Part shown: piece by piece, positions 5,776 through 11,742 of the stretch | Position numbering within the stretch: the first letter of the stretch is position 1 | Layout of the letters: every line of letters begins with the position of its first letter | Source of the DNA: Candidatus Krumholzibacteriia bacterium | GTDB taxonomy: Bacteria > Krumholzibacteriota > Krumholzibacteriia > LZORAL124-64-63 | Direction of reading: 5' to 3' | NCBI GenBank assembly: GCA_027056825.1 | Contig: JALUJS010000219.1 | Span: forward strand, 1 to 11,742 | DNA length: 11,742 nt | Notes under the pieces: generated by a model | The model's input: only the letters and a program-made list of their open reading frames with translations | Databases searched by the model: none | What the model was told of the DNA's origin: nothing | Translations under genes and position numbers: made by a program

Positions 5776-7032
5776 ATGAAACCCCTCGCCCTGATCTCCC
5801 TGCTGGCCCTGGCAGCCCTGGCCACCGCGCCGGGATGCCAGGACGCAGCCGAGAGCCCCACCGACCCGGTGGCGGTGGATACGCCGGGCCTGCTGGCCGA
5901 ACCTCCCTTCACCGGGGGTGAAACCAACACCGTCGCCTGGACGGATACCGGCGCGGATTCCTACCGCGTGGACATGGCCGCCGACATGGACTTCGCGTCC
6001 GTCGAGGCATCTTCCGACTGGACCACCGCAACCACATGGACCTTCACCGGCCTGGAGCACGGAACGACCTACTATTTCCGCGTCCAGGCCCGCGACCCCG
6101 AGGGCAACACCAGCCCCTGGTCCCAGCCCCAGGCATCGACCCAGGACGCCGTGCCGCCGGTCACGGGCATCGCACCGACCCCAGGCGACCAGACCAGCCT
6201 CCGCTTCACCCTGGTCCTGGAGGGCCAGGACGACCTGAGCGGCATCACCGAAATCGACCTGTGGTACACGGTGGACCAGGGCCCCATGACCTTCGAGGGC
6301 ACCTACTCACCCGGCAATGTCGTCATCGTCGCCGAAGAGTCGGGCTTCTTCCGCTTCTACACCACCGGGGTCGATGCCGCCGGCAACCGCTCCTCCCTTC
6401 CGGACACGGCCCAGGTCGTCACCCAGGTGCCTGAACCCATCATCATCACCGACGTGCAGGGGGAGGATTTCGACATCACCAACGCCGTTCTCAAGCACCA
6501 CCTGGCGGCGACCTACTGGGCCCACGGCGTCGGCCGCAACACCATCCGCCCGGTCATCGACCCCCGCATGATCGGGCCGGGCGATCCCGGTTACCCCGAC
6601 GACGACGAGCAGGTCGAGGTCATCGGCGTGGCCATGGGTGATGACATCCGGGCCTACAAGATCATCGATATTCCCGACCGCGAGGTGGTGGACGACGTGG
6701 TGAACGGGGCCGAACTCGCCGTCACCTACTGACCGCTCTGCGATTCGACTGTCGTGTACAGTCGCCGGTTGGATGACGGAAGTCCCGAAGGACGCCTCCT
6801 GACGTTCGCGGCCAGCGGATGGACCTGGCAAAACATCTTCGTCCTGCAGGACCTGGAGACCGGCAGCCTGTGGTTTCCGGGCTTGAGCTTCAACGGGGGG
6901 TTGAGCCAGTTTCTGGTGTGTGTCGCGGGTGAACTCCAGGACGTGACGGTCCCGGCGGTAAGCTCGGTGCGCCAGCGCTGGGTGTCATGGCATGCCGATC
7001 ACCCCGACACCAAGGTCATGATTGTGAAGTAA
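5776..7032 (+). CDS. DUF3179 lipoprotein with FnIII domain, probable selenoprotein (TGA at 6730 = Sec319)
   Basis: A 418-residue protein if the in-frame TGA at 6730-6732 is read as selenocysteine. A signal peptide ends in a lipobox-like APGC (C21), so it is probably a lipoprotein. An FnIII domain (about 45-125: TWTFTGLEHGTTYYFRVQARD) and an Ig-like region (about 130-218) follow. The DUF3179 domain (about 225-418) reads NTIRPVIDPRMI, IGVAMGDDIRAY, ELAVTY-U-PLCDSTVVY, LLTFAASG, VLQDLETGSLW and WVSWHADHPDT. Family members normally have VTYCPLC; here the first Cys codon is TGA, giving UxxC (U319, C322). The 3' part (from 6754) has no ribosome site of its own and stays in frame with intact DUF3179 sequence to a TAA. 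A SECIS-like hairpin follows the TGA. Ribosome site AAGGAG (5766-5771). DUF3179 has no known reaction; the motif suggests redox chemistry. Alternatives are a nonsense mutation or a sequencing error at a Cys codon. No promoter is visible between the insertion sequence and the start. Confidence 0.8.
6733..6768 (+). promoter_or_regulatory. Candidate bacterial SECIS element
   Basis: Immediately after the in-frame TGA, CGACTGT (6746-6752) pairs perfectly with ACAGTCG (6758-6764), leaving the loop CGTGT (6753-6757). The loop starts 20 bases after the TGA and has a G at its second position. Known bacterial SECIS elements have a short stem, an apical loop roughly 16-37 bases after the UGA, and a G in the first two loop positions, so all three rules are met. 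An outer CCG/CGG pairing (6733-6735 with 6766-6768) is possible. It would recruit SelB with selenocysteyl-tRNA. Confidence 0.65.
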
Positions 7033-7043
7033 GCGGCCGTTAA

Positions 7044-7082
7044 CCCGGATTATTGAATCGCTACGTGATTCAATAATCCGGG
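7044..7082. repeat. Intact palindromic repeat (copy B)
   Basis: CCCGGATTATTGAATC (7044-7059) pairs perfectly with GATTCAATAATCCGGG (7067-7082): 16 bp, with the centre GCTACGT. It lies 12 bases after the DUF3179 stop. No T tract follows, so it is not a standard terminator. It shares ATTGAATCGCTACG with copies A and C, while the outer stem has its own compensated sequence. Confidence 0.7.
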
Positions 7083-7225
7083 GTAAAGTCCCACCTCCTC
7101 GGTGTGTCTAAATAAAAATGAAAAATCATTATCTTGAGCCTGCGTCTAAAATATGATACTAATAGTATGTAAATTCATCATTTTTCCCGGCCATCTGCAT
7201 GGTTGGGGGCACAAAGGGGGAGAGT
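7083..7225 (+). promoter_or_regulatory. AT-rich upstream region of the C39-like peptidase gene
   Basis: This is the most AT-rich stretch between genes in the centre of the window. TTGAGC (7134-7139) could be a -35. TATGAT (7152-7157) and TAAAAT (7147-7152) are -10-like, but the spacing to TTGAGC is not right for either, so the exact promoter is unresolved. A 13-base palindrome ATACTAATAGTAT (7156-7168) overlaps the likely -10 area and could be an operator. The ribosome site AGGGGGAG is just before the ATG at 7226. Confidence 0.35.
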
Positions 7226-9637
7226 ATGCCGTTACCGCGCCCACGTTGCTCCATCCGGGTCATTTCAGCACTTCTTGCGACTTTGCTGATCCTTCCTTCG
7301 CCCGCCACCGCAGCCATCATCAATAACCTGGAATTCCAACAGTTGACCTTCGTTCCCGTGGATCCCGAACGTCCGGTCCAGAGCCTGACGGATGTGGGCC
7401 GGGTGATGGTCCTGTACGACAAGGACCCGGAACCGGGTTATCTGAACATTTCCGCAGCCATTCCGGGGCTGACCCCGGAGCCCCAATGGATCGTCCGCAA
7501 CTTCATCATGACCGACATGACCATGGGTCCGCCCCAGGAGGAGGTGGCATACAACTTTCCCCTGTCGGTCCTGGGCATGGAGCCCGGGATGCCCTGTCCG
7601 GAGATCCAGTACGGCTTCTCGTTGAATCCCTTTCCTTTCAGCGATGAAGAAGGAGCGGCATGGGCTCTCACCGCGCCCCTGGACCAGATGGCCTTGCCTC
7701 TGGAGATGTCGGTGGAGCGACCCCGCGGCGTCACCCTGATGGATTCCACGGTGGTGGACTCCATTCCCACCGAACCCGATTTCTGGTACACCCATTTCCT
7801 GGCCCCCGGCCTGACCCTCAACGAGACCATGATCGGCTGCCAGATGCACAACATGCCCCTGGATTCCACGGCCCGGGCCAACGACTGGAACGGCTGTGTT
7901 CCCGCAAGTTGCACCAACAGCCTGCACTGGCTGAAGGACCAGAACAGCAACGTCGATTTCCCCGGCGACGAGAACCAGACCTTCCGCGAATTATCCAATC
8001 TCATGAACCGGCTTCACAAGCAGGGGGTGTCCACAACGGACATGGTTCGCGCCAAGCTGGATTTCATCGAGGCCCACAACCTGCCCATCCAGGTCAAGTT
8101 CCAGAATTACTTCCACGATGGAAACATCACCAGCAGCTCGGGTTATTCCACCGCGGGTGATTCCCTGGCCGGCCCCGTGCACACGCTGCCCACCAAGGAC
8201 TGGCTGTTTTCCGAGGCCCGGGACAAGGAGGACGTGGAGGTCATCTTCGGCTACTGGTACCAGGCGGCCGATGGCAGCTGGCATCGCGACGGCGGTCACG
8301 CCGTGGCCCTGTCGGGAACGGGCATGGTCCTGGACCAGCCGGTCATCCACATCAAGCATGACAATTCCCAGTCCACTCCCGGCGGCAACGTCCAGGAGCA
8401 GATTCCCGTCTATGTCACCCCCGACGGCGGCATGATCCTGATCGGAAAGGGGGGCAAATGGAAACACGGCACCACCGGCCCCGAGTACCAGCATCACGCC
8501 GTAGTCGACGGAGTCGTCAGCGAAAGCCCCAAGGAGGGGGGTGTTCCCGGGCCGCCGGCCATCGAACACCTGACCCGGTATTGCCAGGAATTCACGCGGG
8601 TCATCCCGCCGGGAAAATCCCTGTACCTCAATTTTCCCGATGTCTGGTTCCGGTGCCTGAACATGACCATCTACACCTGGGATCGCGAACATGAACCCCT
8701 GTACATGTACAAGACCGGTGAATGGAACAACAACGACAACGAAGTCAGGGAGCTCGCCAATCCCGGTCCCCTGCCCATGACCGTGACCATTCACAATGAC
8801 GATTGGGCGCCATCCTGGATGTATTCTTCCTGGGATGTGGGCGTCTCCATCGGACCCAGCTCGCCCGACAAGGCGACCTCCCCGTTCAACCCCGAGGTCT
8901 GGGGCGGTTTCTCGGTCGGTTTCTCCGACACCAGCGGCGATGAATTCGGGGATATCACCGCGCCGGTGGTGCAGGTCGACGCGGGCGCCGGATGCAACCT
9001 GGGAGACATTCCCCGGCGGCTTTCCGCGCTTCCCGGCAGCGGGGTCCAGCAACTCGAACTCTACGAGATGGTCCCAGCCTGGAACCCCTACTGGGAACAG
9101 CTGGCCCTGGTGGTGGATGTCGCCGAAGTCACCAGTCCCGGCGATCTGCTCGTGACCATTTTGAATTCAGGCGAACAGATCCTGATCCCCGTTCCCACCG
9201 TGGGCCGGTATGAACAGGTTCTGCAGATGAACCTGCCCATGGGGCCGGAAGTCCGGGCCATCATCCAGCCCCAGAACGGGCTGGACATGGTCCTGGATTG
9301 CTTTGGCATGCCCTCGGTGGCCGGCCTGTCCGACACCCCGGACGCATCGGACATTCCCCGGCAACCCGTGCTGGCGAGCATCTCTCCCAACCCGTTCAAT
9401 CCCACCACGGTGATCCGCTTCGGTGTTCCCGTGGACGGGCCCGCGGTTCTGGATGTGTACGACATCCGGGGACGCCGGATCGCCACCCTGTTCGAGGGTC
9501 GGCTGACGGCGGGCTATCACGAGGAGATCTGGCGCGGGATGGATGACGGCGGAAGACCGGTTTCAGCCGGTACCTACATCGCCAGGCTGAAGGTGGGGCG
9601 CAACATCGCCACGGCCAAGATGGTGGTTGTCCGCTGA
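7226..9637 (+). CDS. Secreted C39-like cysteine peptidase with type IX sorting domain
   Basis: I start at the ATG at 7226 (803 residues) because AGGGGGAG lies directly before it and a clean signal peptide follows (basic RPRCSIR, hydrophobic core, cleavage near ATAA). The in-frame ATG at 7199 lacks this. After an N-terminal region of unknown type (31-210), NDWNGCVPASCTNSLHWL resembles the active-site helix of C39-like papain-fold peptidases, with C224 as nucleophile. DGGHAVALSG supplies H358, and KHDN (D379/N380) a possible third residue. A second domain (about 450-700) has no recognised family. Residues 716-803 (SISPNPFNPTTVIRF, DIRGRRIATL, SAGTYIARL) form the FlgD-like/type A sorting domain of type IX secretion substrates, so the protein is probably exported to the surface. 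Substrate unknown; the C39 fold could be a non-proteolytic variant. Confidence 0.8.
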   Translation: MPLPRPRCSIRVISALLATLLILPSPATAAIINNLEFQQLTFVPVDPERPVQSLTDVGRVMVLYDKDPEPGYLNISAAIPGLTPEPQWIVRNFIMTDMTMGPPQEEVAYNFPLSVLGMEPGMPCPEIQYGFSLNPFPFSDEEGAAWALTAPLDQMALPLEMSVERPRGVTLMDSTVVDSIPTEPDFWYTHFLAPGLTLNETMIGCQMHNMPLDSTARANDWNGCVPASCTNSLHWLKDQNSNVDFPGDENQTFRELSNLMNRLHKQGVSTTDMVRAKLDFIEAHNLPIQVKFQNYFHDGNITSSSGYSTAGDSLAGPVHTLPTKDWLFSEARDKEDVEVIFGYWYQAADGSWHRDGGHAVALSGTGMVLDQPVIHIKHDNSQSTPGGNVQEQIPVYVTPDGGMILIGKGGKWKHGTTGPEYQHHAVVDGVVSESPKEGGVPGPPAIEHLTRYCQEFTRVIPPGKSLYLNFPDVWFRCLNMTIYTWDREHEPLYMYKTGEWNNNDNEVRELANPGPLPMTVTIHNDDWAPSWMYSSWDVGVSIGPSSPDKATSPFNPEVWGGFSVGFSDTSGDEFGDITAPVVQVDAGAGCNLGDIPRRLSALPGSGVQQLELYEMVPAWNPYWEQLALVVDVAEVTSPGDLLVTILNSGEQILIPVPTVGRYEQVLQMNLPMGPEVRAIIQPQNGLDMVLDCFGMPSVAGLSDTPDASDIPRQPVLASISPNPFNPTTVIRFGVPVDGPAVLDVYDIRGRRIATLFEGRLTAGYHEEIWRGMDDGGRPVSAGTYIARLKVGRNIATAKMVVVR

Positions 9638-9657
9638 CCGCCCGGCACCATGGACAA

Positions 9658-9684
9658 GGGGGCGTCGGCGTGACCGGCGCCCCC
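9658..9684. terminator. Hairpin downstream of the peptidase gene
   Basis: GGGGGCGTCGG (9658-9668) pairs with CCGGCGCCCCC (9674-9684), 11 bp with one T·G wobble and a 5-base loop. There is no T tract directly after it, but it abuts the next palindrome, which is followed by TGATTTT. Together they separate two convergent genes. Confidence 0.5.
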
Positions 9685-9685
9685 T

Positions 9686-9734
9686 AGCCCGCATGATTGG
9701 ATTGCGTAGCGATTCAATCATGCGGGCTGATTTT
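9686..9734. repeat. Intact palindromic repeat (copy C), possible terminator
   Basis: A 20-bp stem (9686-9705 with 9709-9728) has two G·T wobbles on the plus strand and the 3-base tip GTA. The outer arms AGCCCGCAT/ATGCGGGCT match copy A, and the centre GCGTAGCGATTCAAT matches copies A and B. On the plus strand it is followed by GATTTTCC, so it may also help terminate the peptidase transcript. It ends 19 bases before the stop of the convergent nuclease gene. Confidence 0.7.
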
Positions 9735-9747
9735 CCAGCGCGTGCGC

Positions 9748-11535
9748 CTACTTCACCAGGGTGATCACCTGGTCGCGGTGAATCGTGCGGCCGTCCACCT
9801 GGGCGGTCATCCGCACCCGGTACACACCCGAGGCCACGGGACGCCCGGAATCATCGGCGCCGTTCCAGGTCACCGCGTGGTCGCCCGCCCCGTACACGGC
9901 CGGAGCGAAATGCGCGACGCGGCGGCCGCGTGCGTCATAGATCTCCAGGCCCACAGAACCCTCGGCGTCCAGGGCGAAGCGCAGCTCGGTGCGCGGATTG
10001 AACGGGTTGGGGGCGTTGGGCAGCAACCGGGCGTCCTCCAAGTCCGCGGGCCTGTCGGGCACCGAGCTCAAAGGATCGAACACGGTGAAGTCGGCCACCC
10101 GCGCGGCGTGGTCGCTGGCGTCGGTGGTGTCGTACTGCTGCAGCCCGTAGGTCGCCAGGGTGGTGGCGGTCATGGTGCGCGTCTCCAGCACGTAGTGGTT
10201 GTGCAGATCCAGGGCGCTGTCGGTGTAGAGGACCCAGTCCAGCATACCCGGATAGTAGGAGCTGAAGTCGTTGCGCCAGGTGTAGCTGGCGCGGGCGTCC
10301 GGCTGGCGCGACTGCACCGGCACGAAGGGCAGGCCGCCCCAGTCCGGGGCCATGTCCGGGCCGTAGGTCCCCTCGTCCTGGATGTCTCCGCTCTGGATGG
10401 TCAGCAGTTGCTGCCGCCAGCCCACCAAGTTCAGGTCGCCGGCCATCAGGAAAGGCGTGCCGTCGGGCAGGTCCAGCAGGCCGCCGGGGGTCTTGGCGTC
10501 GCGCAGGAACTCCACGATGGCGTCGGCCTCGTTCTGCCTGTCGGCGTCGGCGCTGCAGCAACGCCAGTGCGAGGCGATGAGCAGCAGGTCCTTGGCTTGG
10601 TTCGGCAGGTCCAGCAGGACGGCCGTGTTGCGGTAGCTCGGAGTGATCAACCAGCTGTCCAGGACGGGAAAACGGCTGCAGATCACGTTGCCGCCGTCGA
10701 TGCCCACCGCGTACCAGGCCTCGCCCGGGCCGCTCGGCAGGTGGGTCTCGATCATGTCGCGCACCTCGGTGGCGCTGTGGTACCAGACCTCGCAGATGAT
10801 GAGCATGTCCGGATCCACCGCCTTGAGCAGCCGGTCCTGGGCCGCCTCGGCGGACCCGCCGTCGAACAGGCCGTCGCTCTGGACATTCCATTCCATCAGC
10901 CGGATGTGCGAGGGGTCCTGCCGCTCCAGGGGAATGGTCGGAACGGGAAGGGTCCCGGCGGCGAAGGTATAGGAGATGCTGCCGCTGTCGGGACAGATGT
11001 CCCCGCCCGCGTCGTCGGTCAGGATGAAGCGCACGGTGTCACCCAGGAACAGGTTGGCGCCGCCTGCCGGAACCGCGTTGCGGGCCAGGGCCACCTCGAA
11101 CTCGGTGCTGCTGACGGTGGGACCCATGAGCAGGCCGACCGCCGCATGCTCGATCGTGGCGTTGCCCCCCTTGTAGTAGAAGGTCCCGTCGCGGAAGCCG
11201 AACTCCCACACCAGCTCGGCGCCGATGCCGCCGAAGGACTGGCCGGTGCCGGCGTCCATGTCGGTGTCCAGGTACAGCCGCATCTCCTGCTGCTCGTCCG
11301 GCTGCACGTCGGCGGTGGTCTCGAAGCGCAGGTAGAAGTAGTCCTGGTCGTTGGCCACCCACACGTTGCGGAAGTCGATGCCGGAGGCACCGGCATCCCC
11401 GGCGCCGTCGGTGAATACGGGCGTCAGGGCGGTCCAGTCGTCGAAGAAGCCATCCATCTGGATGGGGGCGAGGTCGGCGGCCGCGGGCACGGCCACGACC
11501 AGACATAGGGCGAGGGCGATCCACCAGGTGCGCAT
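9748..11535 (-). CDS. Secreted endonuclease/exonuclease/phosphatase-family protein with type IX sorting domain
   Basis: A 595-residue protein. The signal peptide (1-20, cleavage in VPAAAD) is followed by a CBM9/DOMON-like beta domain (about 24-190: IQMDGFFDDWTAL, FRNVWVANDQDYFYLRFET) of the kind that often binds sugars. The EEP domain (about 212-485) shows N217 (MEWNVQ), E249 (LIICEVW, metal ligand), D367 and N369 (MAGDLNLVG), DWVLY, and D475-H476 (ASDHAARV). These are the metal-binding and catalytic residues of DNase I-like phosphodiesterases. The C-terminus (502-595: PNAPNPFNPRTELRF, ARGRRVAHF, ASGVYRVRM) is a type IX sorting domain. The likely role is an extracellular nuclease or phosphodiesterase; a lipid phosphatase is possible. 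A ribosome site AGAAAGG lies 9 bases before the ATG. The gene is convergent with the peptidase gene. Confidence 0.87.
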   Translation of the reverse strand: MRTWWIALALCLVVAVPAAADLAPIQMDGFFDDWTALTPVFTDGAGDAGASGIDFRNVWVANDQDYFYLRFETTADVQPDEQQEMRLYLDTDMDAGTGQSFGGIGAELVWEFGFRDGTFYYKGGNATIEHAAVGLLMGPTVSSTEFEVALARNAVPAGGANLFLGDTVRFILTDDAGGDICPDSGSISYTFAAGTLPVPTIPLERQDPSHIRLMEWNVQSDGLFDGGSAEAAQDRLLKAVDPDMLIICEVWYHSATEVRDMIETHLPSGPGEAWYAVGIDGGNVICSRFPVLDSWLITPSYRNTAVLLDLPNQAKDLLLIASHWRCCSADADRQNEADAIVEFLRDAKTPGGLLDLPDGTPFLMAGDLNLVGWRQQLLTIQSGDIQDEGTYGPDMAPDWGGLPFVPVQSRQPDARASYTWRNDFSSYYPGMLDWVLYTDSALDLHNHYVLETRTMTATTLATYGLQQYDTTDASDHAARVADFTVFDPLSSVPDRPADLEDARLLPNAPNPFNPRTELRFALDAEGSVGLEIYDARGRRVAHFAPAVYGAGDHAVTWNGADDSGRPVASGVYRVRMTAQVDGRTIHRDQVITLVK

Positions 11536-11578
11536 GGAAACAGACCTTTCTGCAAAACAACGGTTTGCGGGACACTTG

Positions 11579-11607
11579 ATTATAACATTTTGACTCGAAT
11601 TTTTGAA
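11579..11607 (-). promoter_or_regulatory. Promoter of the secreted nuclease gene
   Basis: On the minus strand: TTCAAA (complement of 11602-11607, 4 of 6), a 17-base spacer and a perfect TATAAT (complement of 11579-11584), with AT-rich DNA upstream like an UP element. Transcription would start about at the AAGTGTCCCGC box (11567-11577), about 35 bases before the ATG. Confidence 0.65.
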
Positions 11608-11654
11608 AGAACAAAATATTTTAGTTGTGCCCTCGAAATTGTGTTTTTCCCCTG

Positions 11655-11690
11655 GCGGGCCGGGTTCACTCCCGGCCCGCTTCCTTTTTT
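11655..11690 (+). terminator. Strong hairpin with T tract
   Basis: GCGGGCCGGG (11655-11664) pairs perfectly with CCCGGCCCGC (11671-11680), a 10-bp stem and 6-base loop, followed on the plus strand by TTCCTTTTTT. No plus-strand gene leads into it here. It also lies just after the stop of the partial minus-strand gene, where on that strand it has no T tract, so it may end that gene as a less classical terminator. Confidence 0.6.
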
Positions 11691-11697
11691 GCCCACC

Positions 11698-11742
11698 TCA
11701 GTACGCCATCTTCAACTCGTGCTTCAGGTTCCGGCCCAACAC
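11698..11742 (-). CDS. C-terminus of an unidentified protein, possibly an outer-membrane barrel (partial)
   Basis: The minus strand reads VLGRNLKHELKMAY then TGA. Only 14 residues are in the window. The alternating pattern ending in an aromatic residue resembles the last beta strand of outer-membrane barrel proteins such as TonB-dependent receptors, and a hairpin follows the stop. Too little is visible for a family call, and the frame itself is an inference. Confidence 0.4.
   Translation of the reverse strand: MLGRNLKHELKMAY

Noticed and set aside
6730..6732. TGA read as Trp or Gly through an alternative genetic code
   Set aside because: TGA ends other genes here (2596-2598, 9635-9637), and the family has Cys at this site, not Trp or Gly.
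6754..7032. Separate small gene starting at GTG 6754
   Set aside because: No ribosome site, and its sequence is the C-terminal half of the DUF3179 domain in frame with 5776; it is better read as one gene through the TGA.
7044..9728. CRISPR array from the repeated ATTGAATCGCTACG segments
   Set aside because: The copies are kilobases apart, palindromic, in mixed orientation and without spacers or cas genes.
9697..11508. Long plus-strand open frame opposite the secreted nuclease gene
   Set aside because: Antisense shadow with H/V/G/Q-rich low-complexity translation; the minus-strand frame has signal peptide, EEP motifs and sorting domain.

Overview
This window is GC-rich, Gram-negative bacterial DNA. 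Two secreted proteins end in a PNPFNP-type immunoglobulin-like C-terminal domain, as used by type IX secretion. Together with a lipoprotein-type signal and a possible outer-membrane barrel terminus, this points to the FCB superphylum, probably a little-cultured high-GC lineage of the Krumholzibacteria, Eisenbacteria or Latescibacteria kind. The lineage is an inference. TGA is an ordinary stop in several genes, so the code is standard.

Layout. Positions 1-166 (-) hold the N-terminus of a DnaQ-like 3'-5' exonuclease. It is divergent from a secreted cell-wall amidase with five LysM domains (337-2172, +), and both promoters are readable between them. A small GNAT acetyltransferase follows 9 bases after the amidase. 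A bidirectional hairpin terminator separates it from the convergent branched-chain aminotransferase gene (2618-3685, -). A 550-base gene-free stretch of hairpins and repeated TGTCCC motifs follows. Next comes an IS110-family element of IS1111-like architecture (about 4233-5720): a DEDD/serine transposase, 14-bp inverted repeats and a long 3' non-coding end that could encode its guide (bridge/seek) RNA.

The most striking gene lies just right of that element. An FnIII-containing lipoprotein frame (5776) seems to stop at a TGA at 6730, but the same frame continues to 7032 as the rest of a DUF3179 domain. The TGA sits exactly where DUF3179 proteins have the first cysteine of their VTYCPLC motif. 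A 7-bp, 5-nt-loop hairpin begins 13 nt after the TGA, with its loop 20 nt after it, which fits a bacterial SECIS element. I read this as a selenoprotein (UxxC), annotated 5776-7032 with Sec at residue 319.

Then come a secreted C39-like cysteine peptidase with a type IX sorting domain (7226-9637, +) and, convergent to it, a secreted endonuclease/exonuclease/phosphatase-family protein with a sugar-binding-like N-terminal domain and a sorting domain (9748-11535, -). A possible outer-membrane protein C-terminus ends the window (-).

A second pattern is a family of long palindromes with a shared centre (GCGTAGCGA / TCGCTACGC). There are two intact copies (7044-7082, 9686-9728), one half copy abutting the insertion sequence (5719-5743) and one diverged copy (3783-3813). 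They lie only in intergenic DNA and look like REP-type elements. The insertion sequence ends exactly at the foot of one of them, suggesting these palindromes are its targets.
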